Positions 1-8,135 are shown, counted from the first letter of the stretch. The stretch is 64,000 nt of DNA from Haloarcula amylovorans (GCF_004681185.1 NZ_SRIF01000002.1:663994-727993), one strand, 5' to 3'. Notes: generated from the sequence alone by a model not told the origin. Numbers and translations are program-made.

Positions 1-295
1 ACTGCTTCGGCCCGTGTTCGACGCCATCGAGCACTCTGTCGGCGACTTCCACGAGGGCGACGCCCGCGAGCAGCCCCGGAACCAGCAGTATCGGCGACCC
101 GTAGGCGAGTCCCTCGCGCACGAGTCCAAACAGCGACGCGGCCACCATGATGCCCGACGCGAGCCCCCACAACACGACGTTCCACCGGTCGGAGAACTCC
201 TCGACCAGAAAGAACGGTATCGCGCCCAGCCCGGTCGCCAACGCGGTGAGCAATCCCGCGACGAAGACGAAGGCCACGTTCTCGACGGCGACCAT
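1..295 (-). CDS. ZIP family metal transporter, N-terminal part (cut by window edge)
   Basis: The frame opens with ATG at 295 and runs off the left edge, so only the first 98 residues are visible. They start MVAVENVAFVFVAGLLTA and show three hydrophobic segments (about residues 5-25, 42-60 and 68-84), the second after a short acidic loop (VEEFSDRW). This start and spacing match haloarchaeal ZIP-family transporters, which move divalent metals such as zinc or iron across the cytoplasmic membrane. The metal-binding helices IV and V are outside the window, so substrate cannot be judged. The family call rests on recognised N-terminal sequence only. Confidence 0.7.
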   Translation of the reverse strand, partial: MVAVENVAFVFVAGLLTALATGLGAIPFFLVEEFSDRWNVVLWGLASGIMVAASLFGLVREGLAYGSPILLVPGLLAGVALVEVADRVLDGVEHGPKQ

Positions 296-376
296 ATCGA
301 CCCTAGGTGAGTCGACGCTATAACAATTGTCACTAGTTTGATTGTTTTTGGCCGGCCTAGAGCTAGCGAGATGCGA

Positions 377-940
377 CTATAGTGACACTGATTCTATAGT
401 TCGATAAACGGGGCCGTCGTCGCGCAGGACGCTCTCGGTGAGGCGTATCTCCTCGACCTGTAACCGGCCGACCTCCGGGTCGTTCTCTTCGACGACGCGT
501 TGGACCTGGGCTTTCCCGCCTGCGTGGTCCATCCGCGCGACGGTCGCGTGCGGGGTGAACTCGTGACCCTCGGGGTCGAATCCCATCTCGACGGTTCGCG
601 CCTCGATAGCTTTGTGGAGCGCCGTCAGTTCCGCGTTCCCGTGGCCCTCGCGGACCCCAACCCAGACGACGCTGATGTAGTCGAGCGACGGAAAGACGCC
701 GAGTCCACCGAAGCGCGCTTCGAAGGGGTCGACGCCGCTGTCGCCGACGGCGGCTTCAAGTTCGGTCACGAGGTTCGTGATTCGGTCCGGGTCGGTGTCG
801 CCGAGAAACTTCAGCGTGACGTGAGTCTGTCCGGGGTCAGTGAGCCGGAGCCCTGATGCACCCTCGAAGCGCTCCTGAACGGCTCGAATTGCGTCGTCGA
901 GGCCATCTAGATCGACGCTGACGAACAGTCGCTTGCTCAT
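377..940 (-). CDS. thpR: RNA 2',3'-cyclic phosphodiesterase (2H family)
   Basis: This 187-residue protein has the two HxTx motifs of the 2H phosphoesterase superfamily, HVTL at residues 40-43 and HATV at 131-134, with the ThpR/LigT opening KRLFVSVDL. Known members open 2',3'-cyclic phosphates on RNA and, in vitro, can join or cleave 2'-5' tRNA halves. Length is normal for the family and both catalytic His/Thr pairs are intact. It stands alone: the gene to its right is on the same strand but 72 bases away, and the ZIP gene starts 81 bases to its left. The ATG at 940 fits the conserved N-terminus. Confidence 0.93.
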   Translation of the reverse strand: MSKRLFVSVDLDGLDDAIRAVQERFEGASGLRLTDPGQTHVTLKFLGDTDPDRITNLVTELEAAVGDSGVDPFEARFGGLGVFPSLDYISVVWVGVREGHGNAELTALHKAIEARTVEMGFDPEGHEFTPHATVARMDHAGGKAQVQRVVEENDPEVGRLQVEEIRLTESVLRDDGPVYRTIESVSL

Positions 941-1012
941 GGCGGGGCTACGGCGTCGAGCGCAAGAAAGCTCCGGCGGGTTGTCCAGACGGTTCGAGGC
1001 GTCACAGGCGGG

Positions 1013-1402
1013 TCACACGGTCGCAGTCGAACCCGATACTGTTCGGGTCAGTGCACGAGCGAGTCCGACGACGACCGCGGTTACCGCGGCACCGAAGACG
1101 CCGTCGAGTGGTAACAAGGGTAACACGAAGAACCGTACGAATATCAGCGCCATCATCAAGAGGGCGAGCAGAGCACGTTTCCGCGGCGTCTCGGCCGGTT
1201 CGGTTCGCCAGTAATCGGGAACGTCTATGTGGGAGGCGAACCGGCGGGCGAGTAGCGCCACGATAAGCGTGACCGCGACACCGGTCAGGGCCACGGGGAC
1301 GACCAACGAGCCGCCGTCGGCGTATATCACCGCACCAGTCAGTATCGCTACGCTGCCGCCGAAGACGACAAGGAGGGCGTCCAGAGCCAGCGGGTCGCGC
1401 AC
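1013..1402 (-). CDS. Small four-helix membrane protein, unknown function
   Basis: 129 residues with four likely transmembrane helices (about 8-26, 31-52, 77-95 and 98-117). The loop between helices 2 and 3 is charged and contains the string DVPDYWRTEPAETPRKR, consistent with a cytoplasmic loop. I do not recognise a named family. The composition and helix spacing resemble the many small integral membrane proteins conserved among haloarchaea. It is transcribed away from the TPR gene at 1487; the 84-base gap between them should hold both promoters. A longer antisense frame over the same stretch is arginine-rich and is a shadow. Confidence 0.7.
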   Translation of the reverse strand: MRDPLALDALLVVFGGSVAILTGAVIYADGGSLVVPVALTGVAVTLIVALLARRFASHIDVPDYWRTEPAETPRKRALLALLMMALIFVRFFVLPLLPLDGVFGAAVTAVVVGLARALTRTVSGSTATV

Positions 1403-1486
1403 GGTCGATAGTTCGGCAGGTTATGACTTGAATCGTCACGTCTCGCTGACGTAGCCCTTAACCCGCCCCGTCGCCAAACCGAGAGC

Positions 1487-2218
1487 ATGACAGACCGTGA
1501 GCCAGACGACCACGAGTTCTCCGAGGGACAGGGGTTCGACGACCCCTACGACGGTTTCGACCTCGAACCACCGGAGTTCGAAGTCGACCCGGACAAGGTA
1601 GATCCCGTTGACTCCCGCGTCGTCACTGACATGCTCGATCGGCGGCAAGTGCCGGCCGACGACATCGACGCCGAGCAACTACTCGATGTCGGCCTGGAGT
1701 ACATGCACATCAACCGCCACGAACAGGCCGCCGAGACGTTCCAGCGCGTCGCCCAGTACACGGACGACGACCGCCTCGAACAGGAGGCGTGGACGAACAA
1801 GGGGGCCGCCCACGCCGAACTCGAAGAGTGGGACGCCGCCATCGGCGCGTATCAGGAAGCGCTCGACGGAGACGAGGAGTCCGACCACGCCGCCACCGCC
1901 GAGACGAACCTCGCGTACGCGCTCTGGGAGTCCGGCCGCTCCGAACAGGCGCTCGAACACGCCGAACGGGCCGTCGAGATCGACCCGCGGTTCGAGCAGG
2001 CGTGGTACAACCGCGGGTTCTTCCTCTTAGAGCGCGGCCTCGCCGAAGACGCCGTCGAAGCGTTCGACAACGCCATTCGGCTGGGCTTTCGCAACGCCGA
2101 CGTCCTCGAAGAGAAGGCGCGCGCGCTCGAAGAGATGGGCGAGCACGATCGAGCTGAGGAACTGGCCGAGGAAGTCGAGGAGATGCGCGAGGACGCCGAA
2201 CAGCAACTGCTGGAATGA
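1487..2218 (+). CDS. Tetratricopeptide repeat protein
   Basis: 243 residues, very acidic. After a disordered acidic N-terminus (about 1-58) there are four TPR-like helix pairs between about 60 and 225, seen from spaced alanine/glycine signatures such as AWTNKGAAHAEL, AYALWESGRSEQAL and AWYNRGFFLLERG. TPR arrays hold protein partners; no catalytic domain is visible. The stop codon overlaps the start of the DUF424 gene by four bases (ATGA), so the two are probably translationally coupled. The partner is not evident from the sequence. Confidence 0.85.
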   Translation: MTDREPDDHEFSEGQGFDDPYDGFDLEPPEFEVDPDKVDPVDSRVVTDMLDRRQVPADDIDAEQLLDVGLEYMHINRHEQAAETFQRVAQYTDDDRLEQEAWTNKGAAHAELEEWDAAIGAYQEALDGDEESDHAATAETNLAYALWESGRSEQALEHAERAVEIDPRFEQAWYNRGFFLLERGLAEDAVEAFDNAIRLGFRNADVLEEKARALEEMGEHDRAEELAEEVEEMREDAEQQLLE

Positions 2219-2505
2219 TACTCAACGAGCGCGACACCGATGAGGGCCTGCTCGTCTCCGTCTGTGACCCGGACATCATGGGCGAGACGTTCGAGGACGG
2301 CCCCGTCTCCATCACCGTCAACGAGGGCTTCTACGGCGGAGAGACCGTCTCCGAAGACGAGGTCATCGACAGCCTCACTCGGTGTAGCGTCGCCAACATC
2401 GTCGGCGAGGACAGCGTCGAAGTGGCCGTCGAACACGGCTTTATCGACGAGGAGAACGTCCTCGACGTCGACGGGACCCGGCACGCACAACTGCTCTGGC
2501 TCTAG
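2215..2505 (+). CDS. DUF424 family protein
   Basis: 96 residues. The opening MILNERDTDEGLLVSVCDPDIMGETF and the later SLTRCSVANIVGEDSVEVA match DUF424, a small archaeal family with no firmly assigned function. It overlaps the TPR gene by ATGA, a strong sign of one operon. The family is conserved in archaea, and a link to translation has been suggested, but that is not visible here. Length is normal and there is no signal peptide or membrane segment. Confidence 0.85.
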   Translation: MILNERDTDEGLLVSVCDPDIMGETFEDGPVSITVNEGFYGGETVSEDEVIDSLTRCSVANIVGEDSVEVAVEHGFIDEENVLDVDGTRHAQLLWL

Positions 2506-2529
2506 TCTCTCGCTTCGATTCTACCGGCG

Positions 2530-3066
2530 CTACGCTATCTGCAGGCAGTCGAGTTTCCAGCCGCCTTCGAGGACGACGACGCGAAGCGTGTGGACGCCGC
2601 GCGGCAAGTCGAGTTGCGTCGTCACGGTTCCCCACTGCTCCCAGCCGCCCGTCGCGTCGAACGCGATGCGCGCTCGGGGGTCGTCGTCCACGACGAAGCC
2701 CACTGCGCCGCCGCCGAATCCGTCCGCTGCGGCGACTCGAAGCGTGATCTCGTGCGAGCCCGCCTCGCGGGCGTCGACTTCATAGGTCAGCCACTCGTCA
2801 GTGACGAGGAGATTGCGTCCGTCCTCGGGTGAGAGTGAGACATCTTCGGACTCCCAGCGGCCGTTGTGACGATAGCTTCGGTACGCACCCACAGGAATGG
2901 TCCCGGGCAGTTCAGATCGTCGCGCGTCAGGTCGGTGGTGGACGCCGTCTCGGCGGTCACACCACTCCTCTCGCTGCGGTTGGTCGGCCTTAACGTGGGT
3001 AACCGGTCCATTCTCGTCTGTCTCCTGGTCCCCCAGCATACCCTGAATCATACGGGGTACCACCAT
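2530..3066 (-). CDS. Stand-alone carbohydrate-binding (CBM6-like) domain protein
   Basis: Up to 178 residues. Residues about 58-178 look like a CBM6 beta-sandwich: a GAYRSYRHNGRWE segment, the core LTYEVDAREAGSHEITLRVAA, and the ending GGWKLDCLQIA, close to the family's usual GGWKLDWIEF close. There is no catalytic domain and no signal peptide. The N-terminal 25 residues are not family-like, and ATG at 3039 (residue 10) is an equally good start. The usual opening aromatic/EAE strand of CBM6 is weak, so this may be a trimmed remnant of a larger sugar-binding protein. It is convergent with DUF424 and divergent from sufS. Confidence 0.6.
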   Translation of the reverse strand: MVVPRMIQGMLGDQETDENGPVTHVKADQPQREEWCDRRDGVHHRPDARRSELPGTIPVGAYRSYRHNGRWESEDVSLSPEDGRNLLVTDEWLTYEVDAREAGSHEITLRVAAADGFGGGAVGFVVDDDPRARIAFDATGGWEQWGTVTTQLDLPRGVHTLRVVVLEGGWKLDCLQIA

Positions 3067-3172
3067 TGTTTTGTGTCCGCTAACCGGACTTTAGATGGGT
3101 GCTAAACGGCCCGTTATGGCGGGTTTAGGCGAACCGAAGGAAAGTTGGCCGTCGAGTCCCTCTGTCTACCCA

Positions 3173-4420
3173 ATGAGTCAAACCGATATCGAGCCGCTCG
3201 ACGTCGACCGCATCCGGGAGGAGTATCCTATCCTCCAGCGGGAGTTCGACGGGGAGCAGGTCGTCTACCTCGACAACGCGGCGACGACGCAGACGCCCGA
3301 CCGCGTCGTCGATACCATCGCTCACTACTACCGCCATACGAACGCCAACGTCCACCGCGGGCTCCACCAGTTGAGTCAGGAGGCCAGCATCGCCTACGAG
3401 GACGCCCACGACCGGGTCGCCGAGTTCATCGGAGCCTCGGGCGAGCGCGAGGAGATCGTCTTCACGAAGAACACCACCGAGAGCGAGAACCTCGTCGCCT
3501 ACGCGTGGGGTCTGAACGAACTCGGTCCCGAAGACGAGATCGTCCTGACGGAGATGGAACACCACGCCTCGCTGGTGACGTGGCAACAGATCGCGAAGAA
3601 GACCGGCGCGACCTGCCGGTTCATCCGCGTCCAGGAGGACGGCACGCTCGATATGGACCACGCGCGCGAACTCATCTCCGACGACACCGCCATGGTCAGC
3701 GTCGTCCACGTCTCGAACACACTCGGCACCGTCAATCCCGTCTCGCAACTGGCCGACATCGCTCACGACCACGACGCCTACATCTTCGTCGACGGCGCAC
3801 AGTCGGTCCCCAACCGCCCAGTCGACGTCGAGGCCATCGACGCCGACTTCTTCGCCTTCTCCGGGCACAAGATGGCCGGGCCGACCGGTATTGGCGTCCT
3901 CTACGGCAAGAAACACCTTCTAGAGGAGATGGAGCCGTACCTCTACGGCGGGTCGATGATAAAGAAGGTGACATTCGAGGACTCGAAGTGGAACGACCTC
4001 CCCTGGAAGTTCGAGGCCGGAACCCCGGCCATCTGTCAGGGCATCGCCCTCGCCGAGGCCTGTGACTATCTCGACGACATCGGCATGGAGCGAATCCAAC
4101 ACCACGAGGAACAACTCGCCAACTACGCCATCGAGCGGCTGGAAGACGAAGGTGACGTGGAGATTTACGGCCCGCCCGCGGGCGAGGAACGCGGCGGCCT
4201 CGTCTCCTTCAACGTCGGGTCGGTCCACGCCCACGACCTTTCCTCGATCCTGAACGACTCTGCCGTCGCGATCCGGGCCGGCGACCACTGCACCCAACCG
4301 CTCCACGACAAACTGGGCGTCGCCGCCTCGGCGCGCGCGTCCTTCTACGTCTACAACACGCGCGAGGAAGTCGACAAGCTAGTCGAAGCCGTCGACGACG
4401 CGAGGCAGTTGTTCGCCTAG
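3173..4420 (+). CDS. sufS: Cysteine desulfurase SufS
   Basis: 415 residues from ATG 3173 (MSQTDIEPLDVDRIR); the frame is open further upstream but that part is unlike the family. It removes sulfur from cysteine for Fe-S cluster assembly with PLP as cofactor. The PLP lysine lies in SGHKMAGPTG (Lys233) and the persulfide cysteine in AGDHCTQP (Cys373), both expected for class II (SufS) desulfurases. EMEHHASL and VDGAQSVPN are further PLP-site motifs. The scaffold gene sufU is 2 kb downstream. The 3' end is unusual: a hairpin begins at the first base after the stop, and a second copy of the gene's tail lies at 4504-4599. Confidence 0.96.
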   Translation: MSQTDIEPLDVDRIREEYPILQREFDGEQVVYLDNAATTQTPDRVVDTIAHYYRHTNANVHRGLHQLSQEASIAYEDAHDRVAEFIGASGEREEIVFTKNTTESENLVAYAWGLNELGPEDEIVLTEMEHHASLVTWQQIAKKTGATCRFIRVQEDGTLDMDHARELISDDTAMVSVVHVSNTLGTVNPVSQLADIAHDHDAYIFVDGAQSVPNRPVDVEAIDADFFAFSGHKMAGPTGIGVLYGKKHLLEEMEPYLYGGSMIKKVTFEDSKWNDLPWKFEAGTPAICQGIALAEACDYLDDIGMERIQHHEEQLANYAIERLEDEGDVEIYGPPAGEERGGLVSFNVGSVHAHDLSSILNDSAVAIRAGDHCTQPLHDKLGVAASARASFYVYNTREEVDKLVEAVDDARQLFA

Positions 4421-4439
4421 CGAGGCGCTCCGCGCCTCG
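4421..4439. repeat. Perfect triloop hairpin at the sufS stop codon
   Basis: An 8-bp perfect stem (CGAGGCGC / GCGCCTCG) closes a 3-base loop TCC and begins at the base following the sufS TAG. No T-run follows, so classic archaeal termination is not supported. It belongs to the family of triloop hairpins seen elsewhere in the first 22 kb of the window. Confidence 0.8.
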
Positions 4440-4503
4440 AATAGTCGAGCGGGGAGCAAGCGACCCGCGAGACGCCCAACTGACGAGGAAGGTGATACGT
4501 TGA

Positions 4504-4599
4504 TCGAAGCCGTCGACGACGTTCTGCGCGAACGAAGTGAGCGCAGAGCCAGCGAGACGAGCGAAAGCGAGTCTCGCCCGGCGCGGCAGTTGTTTGCCT
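4504..4599 (+). pseudogene. Duplicated sufS 3' end interrupted by an in-frame repeat
   Basis: Bases 4504-4521 repeat sufS bases 4383-4400 exactly, and 4585-4599 match 4404-4418 at 14 of 15 positions. Between them about 60 bases are inserted, containing GCGAGAC...GTCTCGC and GCGC...GCGC inverted repeats. Translated in the sufS frame this is L-I-E-A-V-D-D, then 20 inserted residues rich in R, S and E, then A-R-Q-L-F-A-C-G and a stop, so the insert keeps the frame. It looks like the tail of another sufS allele left behind after recombination. Confidence 0.75.
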
Positions 4600-4656
4600 G
4601 TGGGTAGTTCGAAACGAGGGGCGAGCCTTGAAGCGTGTCGAAATCCAAACACCTGT

Positions 4657-4995
4657 ATGAGCGGACGAGGTGAAACCCCCGACGAAGAGAACGCGGACGA
4701 ACCGGAGCAACAGGCGGAATCAGCCACGTTCGGAGAGACTGTCTACAACGCCGACGGAGCAGTTCTCGGGACAATACGCGGCATAGAAGAAGGCGGATTT
4801 TTCGTCACCACCCGCGAAGGCGTCGAGAGCCTGAGCATCGAGCACGCCCGTTCCGGTCACGATTTCGGGGAGGCCGAACTCATGTGGCGGTGCACGGTCT
4901 GTGGGGAGATGGGTGAGATTGACGAGGGGCTGCCCGACACCTGCCCCAACTGCGGAAGCGAAAAGGAAGCGCTGATGTACTGGACCGAGGACTGA
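4657..4995 (+). CDS. Small rubredoxin-like zinc-ribbon protein (DUF7130-type)
   Basis: 112 residues from ATG 4657 (MSGRGETPDEEN); the frame continues upstream but only into repeat DNA. An acidic N-terminus is followed by a small beta domain (about 25-65) and a C-terminal metal knuckle with Cys79-x2-Cys82 and Cys96-x2-Cys99 (RCTVCGEMG ... TCPNCGSEKE). This CxxC-x13-CxxC arrangement binds iron or zinc as in rubredoxins. I place it in the haloarchaeal rubredoxin-like group; its role (electron transfer or structural zinc) cannot be told apart by sequence. The aldo/keto reductase begins 77 bases downstream on the same strand. Confidence 0.8.
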   Translation: MSGRGETPDEENADEPEQQAESATFGETVYNADGAVLGTIRGIEEGGFFVTTREGVESLSIEHARSGHDFGEAELMWRCTVCGEMGEIDEGLPDTCPNCGSEKEALMYWTED

Positions 4996-5072
4996 CCGCC
5001 GCGGAAGACACCGGCCAACGCCACCGCCGCCCGACCATTGAAGCGGCCGCCGCTCGAATGCCTTCGAGACAC

Positions 5073-6080
5073 ATGACACTCGAAGACGTGGACCTCGATT
5101 ACGTCCGACTCGGTCAGACGGGACTGTCGGTCAGCGAACTCGCATTCGGGACGTGGCGCTTCGGCCGCGAGACGGACGAGGGAACGGTCGAAATCGACGA
5201 AGAGCGTGCCCACGAACTGCTCGATGCGTACGAGTCCGCGGGCGGGCGCTTCATCGACACTGCCGATGTCTACGGCGGCGGTGACAGTGAAGACTGGATC
5301 GGCGATTGGCTCGACGAGCGGGACCGCGAGGAGTTCGTGCTGGCCTCGAAGATTTACTGGCCGACCCGCGAGGACGACCCCAACGGTCGCGGCCTCGGGC
5401 GAAAGCACATCCGGCGCAACATCGACCTGATGCTCGATCGGTTGGGAACGGAGTATCTGGACGTACTTTACATCCACCGTTGGGACGAGCAGACGCCGGC
5501 CCGCGAACTCATGCACACGCTCAATGGACTCGTCGAGGACGGGAAGGTCAACTATCTTGGCGCGTCGACGTTCGAGCCGAACGCGTGGCGAGTCGCTAAG
5601 GCCAACGAGATCGCGAAAAAAGAGGGACTGGAACCATTTACCGTCTCCCAACCCCGCTACAACCTCGTCAACCGCGAGGTCGAAGGGGACTACCTCGACA
5701 TGTGCCGCGACTACGGTCTCGGCGTTTGTCCGTGGAGTCCGCTTGGACAGGGCGTCCTCACCGGGAAGTACGACCGCGAGGACCGCGAGGCCGAGGACTC
5801 GGCGGCCAGCGAGGACGAGGGCTGGAAAGAGGCCTACCTCACCGAGGAGAACTTCGACGTGGTCGACGAAGTCCGCACCGTTGCCGACGAGGTCGATGCC
5901 ACGCCCGCTCAGGTCTCACTCGCGTGGCTCATGCACCACGACGCCGTCGCCTCGCCGCTGGTCGGTGCCCGCACTGTGGACCAACTCGAAGAGAACCTCG
6001 ACGCGGCCAGCGTCTCGCTCTCCGACGATCAGTTCGAGCGCCTCGCCGACTCGAAGGGCGGGCCCTACGACGACATCTAA
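5073..6080 (+). CDS. Aldo/keto reductase
   Basis: 335 residues from ATG 5073 (MTLEDVDLDYVRLGQTGLSVSEL); an in-frame ATG at 5058 would add five residues. It has the AKR barrel signatures FGTWRFG, FIDTADVYGGG (catalytic Asp and Tyr), a Lys in ASKIYWP and His in LYIHRWDEQTP, giving the full D-Y-K-H tetrad. The late QVSLAWLM and VGARTVDQLEENL segments form the NADPH-binding end. Such enzymes reduce aldehydes or ketones to alcohols; the substrate is not predictable. It resembles the potassium-channel-beta/YghZ-like branch. Its 3' side is occupied by an array of hairpins. Confidence 0.92.
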   Translation: MTLEDVDLDYVRLGQTGLSVSELAFGTWRFGRETDEGTVEIDEERAHELLDAYESAGGRFIDTADVYGGGDSEDWIGDWLDERDREEFVLASKIYWPTREDDPNGRGLGRKHIRRNIDLMLDRLGTEYLDVLYIHRWDEQTPARELMHTLNGLVEDGKVNYLGASTFEPNAWRVAKANEIAKKEGLEPFTVSQPRYNLVNREVEGDYLDMCRDYGLGVCPWSPLGQGVLTGKYDREDREAEDSAASEDEGWKEAYLTEENFDVVDEVRTVADEVDATPAQVSLAWLMHHDAVASPLVGARTVDQLEENLDAASVSLSDDQFERLADSKGGPYDDI

Positions 6081-6121
6081 TCTGAGCGGTGCGGTGGCCG
6101 GGAGCGCGTTTCATCGCGCAC

Positions 6122-6253
6122 CGGGAGACCGAGGGTCTCCCGAGCTAACGGGCGGCGAAGCCGCCCGTGAACGACTCGGGGAAGGGCAGGCCTGCAATAG
6201 CATCCGGCGGCTTCGCCGCCGGTTCCCCGAACTCGCGGCGACGCCGCGAGTTC
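6122..6253. repeat. Array of four perfect triloop hairpins
   Basis: Four consecutive perfect inverted repeats, each with a 3-base loop: 6122-6142 (9-bp stem, loop GAG), 6148-6168 (9-bp, GAA), 6204-6222 (8-bp, TTC) and 6229-6253 (11-bp, GAC). No coding signal is present. The array fills the gap between the aldo/keto reductase stop and sufU and is followed by a module shared with 8272-8300. It may act as a transcript-end structure or be a passive repeat array. Confidence 0.85.
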
Positions 6254-6254
6254 G

Positions 6255-6283
6255 GCCTTTTTCATCGACGTTTTTCGAGGAGC
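6255..6283 (-). repeat. Dispersed repeat module, copy 1
   Basis: Read on the minus strand it begins GCTCCTCGAAAAACGT and continues CGATGAAAAAGGC. The same 16-base opening occurs at 8272-8287 on the plus strand, followed there by a similar A-rich end. The module sits next to the hairpin array and is not coding. Confidence 0.65.
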
Positions 6284-6377
6284 GGTTCGAGCGCGCTAAA
6301 GGCGCGACTCGAACCCGACGAAGAAAAAGGTCGGACGGCAAGCCTTTTCCGCGCCAATGGCGTATGAGACGCTAACA

Positions 6378-6821
6378 ATGGGTATCGGCGGCTCAGATAT
6401 GTACCGACAGCAGATTCTCGACCACTACAAGAATCCTCGCAACACCGGCGAGATCGAGGACCCCACGTTTACCCACATCGGCGAGAACCCGATGTGTGGC
6501 GACGAGATTCGGATGGACGTCGTGCTGAGCGAAGACGAGGAGACCATCGAGCACGTCGCCTTCCGCGGCGACGGCTGTGCCATCTCGCAGGCGTCGGCGT
6601 CGATGCTGACCGAGAAGCTACAGGGGATGGCAGTCGAAGAGTTGCGGGAGATGGACCGCGACGACATCATCGATATGCTCGGTGTCGATATCTCTCCGAT
6701 GCGAGTGAAATGTGCTGTGTTGGCCGAGAAAGTCGCACAGGATGGGCTGGACATCTACTTCGACGAATTGGACATCGAGAAGACGAAGACGGAAGCCGAC
6801 GACGCCGAGACGCCGGAGTAA
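6378..6821 (+). CDS. sufU: Fe-S cluster scaffold SufU/IscU
   Basis: 147 residues from ATG 6378 (MGIGGSDMYRQQILDHYKNPRN). SufU/IscU proteins receive sulfur from SufS and carry a nascent cluster or, in SufU, a zinc-bound relay cysteine. The three conserved cysteines are present in NPMCGDEI, GDGCAISQAS and VKCAVLAEK, with the Asp of CGD. The insert after helix 3 is of SufU type. It is followed by a short acidic tail (about 130-147). An alternative upstream ATG at 6357 lies in repeat-flanking DNA and lacks family similarity. It lies 1957 bases after sufS on the same strand, separated by two unrelated genes and repeats. Confidence 0.92.
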   Translation: MGIGGSDMYRQQILDHYKNPRNTGEIEDPTFTHIGENPMCGDEIRMDVVLSEDEETIEHVAFRGDGCAISQASASMLTEKLQGMAVEELREMDRDDIIDMLGVDISPMRVKCAVLAEKVAQDGLDIYFDELDIEKTKTEADDAETPE

Positions 6822-6875
6822 CGCACCGGCTTCCGCAGGCACACTGTTTTTCCACCGACGGGTCGACGTTCGCCT

Positions 6876-7640
6876 GTGAGCGACAACGACTGGAATCCCG
6901 ACGACTACGACGACGGTCACGGCTTCGTCACCGAGTACGGTAGAGACGTCCTGCGACTTCTCGACCCGCAACCCGGCGAGCGGATTCTCGACGTGGGGTG
7001 TGGAACGGGGCATCTGACGGCCGCCATCGCCGATAGCGGGGCCGACGTGGTCGGTATCGATGCCACGTCGGCGATGATTGCAAAGGCGCGTGAGACCTAC
7101 CCCGACCTCGTCTTCGAACAGGCCGACGCTCGCGAGTACGACCCCAACAGCGAGTTCGACGCCGTCTTCTCGAACGCCGCGCTCCACTGGACGCCCGGCA
7201 CGGATCACGACGACATCCTGTCGATGGCCGCCGACACGCTGAGCGAGGGCGGCCGGTTCGTCGCGGAGTTAGGAGGCGATGGAAACGTCCAACGCATCGT
7301 CGACGCACTCGAAGCGGAGCTAGACGAACGGGGGGAGGACGTCTCTCACCCGTGGTACTTCCCGAGTATCGGGGAGTACGCTCCGCGACTGGAAGACCAC
7401 GGGTTCGAAGTGACGTTCGCCCGGTTGTTCGACCGGCCGACCGAGTTGGAAGGGGGTGCTGACGGTCTGCGGAACTGGCTCGAGATGTTCGGCGACGACT
7501 TCTTCGCCGGACTGTCCGAAACTGAACGTGACGACGCTCTCGACGACATCGAGGACCGTCTCCGTGAGGACCTCTTCGACCCGGAGACGGAGACGTGGAC
7601 GGCGGACTACCGTCGTCTCCGATTCGTCGCCAAGCGGTGA
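6876..7640 (+). CDS. Class I SAM-dependent methyltransferase
   Basis: 254 residues, starting with GTG at 6876 (MSDNDWNPDDYDDGHGFV). The SAM-binding motif I ILDVGCGTGHL is at residues 37-47, motif II VVGIDATSAMI follows, and FDAVFSNAALHWTP is the motif IV region. It resembles trans-aconitate methyltransferase-like and UbiE-like proteins, but the acceptor is unknown. The C-terminal third (EMFGDDFFAGLSETERDDAL) matches the trans-aconitate methyltransferase-like layout. It is 54 bases after sufU on the same strand, with no overlap, so co-transcription is possible but not shown. Confidence 0.88.
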   Translation: MSDNDWNPDDYDDGHGFVTEYGRDVLRLLDPQPGERILDVGCGTGHLTAAIADSGADVVGIDATSAMIAKARETYPDLVFEQADAREYDPNSEFDAVFSNAALHWTPGTDHDDILSMAADTLSEGGRFVAELGGDGNVQRIVDALEAELDERGEDVSHPWYFPSIGEYAPRLEDHGFEVTFARLFDRPTELEGGADGLRNWLEMFGDDFFAGLSETERDDALDDIEDRLREDLFDPETETWTADYRRLRFVAKR

Positions 7641-7688
7641 GCCGAGTGGTCGCGCAAACGTTACTCCCCTACCGACCGTACTCGTAAC

Positions 7689-8135
7689 ATGGCTATCTCG
7701 TCCGAGGTCGTCGACCGCATTGCCGACGCGTCGCTTTCTGCCCACGTCGCGACCAGCGTGGACGACCGGCCCCACGTCGCCCCCGTCTGGTACGTCTTCG
7801 AGCCGAGTGACGAGACAGCGGAGAGCGCGACGCTGTACGTCCTCACGGGCGGGAAGAAATTGGAGAACGTCCGCGCGAACCCGAGAGTCGCCGTCTCTAT
7901 CGAGCGAGCGGACGGCCCCGACGTCGACTGGAGCGTCCAGTTGCTCGGAACCGCCAGAGAAGTCGAAGACGACGAGCGTATTGAACACGTCCAGACGCGA
8001 ATGGACGAGATTTATCGCAGCGGAGACGAGTCGTCTGAGACAGACGAAGATGGAGAAGCGACCGACGGTGGCGACGAGATAGAGTGGGCCTGTCTAGAGA
8101 TTCGTATCGGCAGCGCGAGCTATCAGCAGTACTGA
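7689..8135 (+). CDS. Pyridoxamine 5'-phosphate oxidase family protein
   Basis: 148 residues with the split-barrel flavin-binding fold opening: AHVATSVDDRPHVAPVWYVFE, then ATLYVLTGGKKLENVRANPRVAVSIE. This is the usual small PPOX-family arrangement that binds FMN or F420. The lysine-containing GGKKLENVRANPRV loop is the cofactor phosphate region. The acidic segment at about 118-135 is an insertion common in haloarchaea. True pyridoxamine phosphate oxidase activity is not implied. It starts 48 bases after the methyltransferase stop. Confidence 0.85.
   Translation: MAISSEVVDRIADASLSAHVATSVDDRPHVAPVWYVFEPSDETAESATLYVLTGGKKLENVRANPRVAVSIERADGPDVDWSVQLLGTAREVEDDERIEHVQTRMDEIYRSGDESSETDEDGEATDGGDEIEWACLEIRIGSASYQQY

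Noticed and set aside
4421..4439. Intrinsic transcription terminator behind sufS
   Set aside because: No T-run follows the hairpin. Archaeal terminators are usually T-rich, so it is recorded as a repeat.
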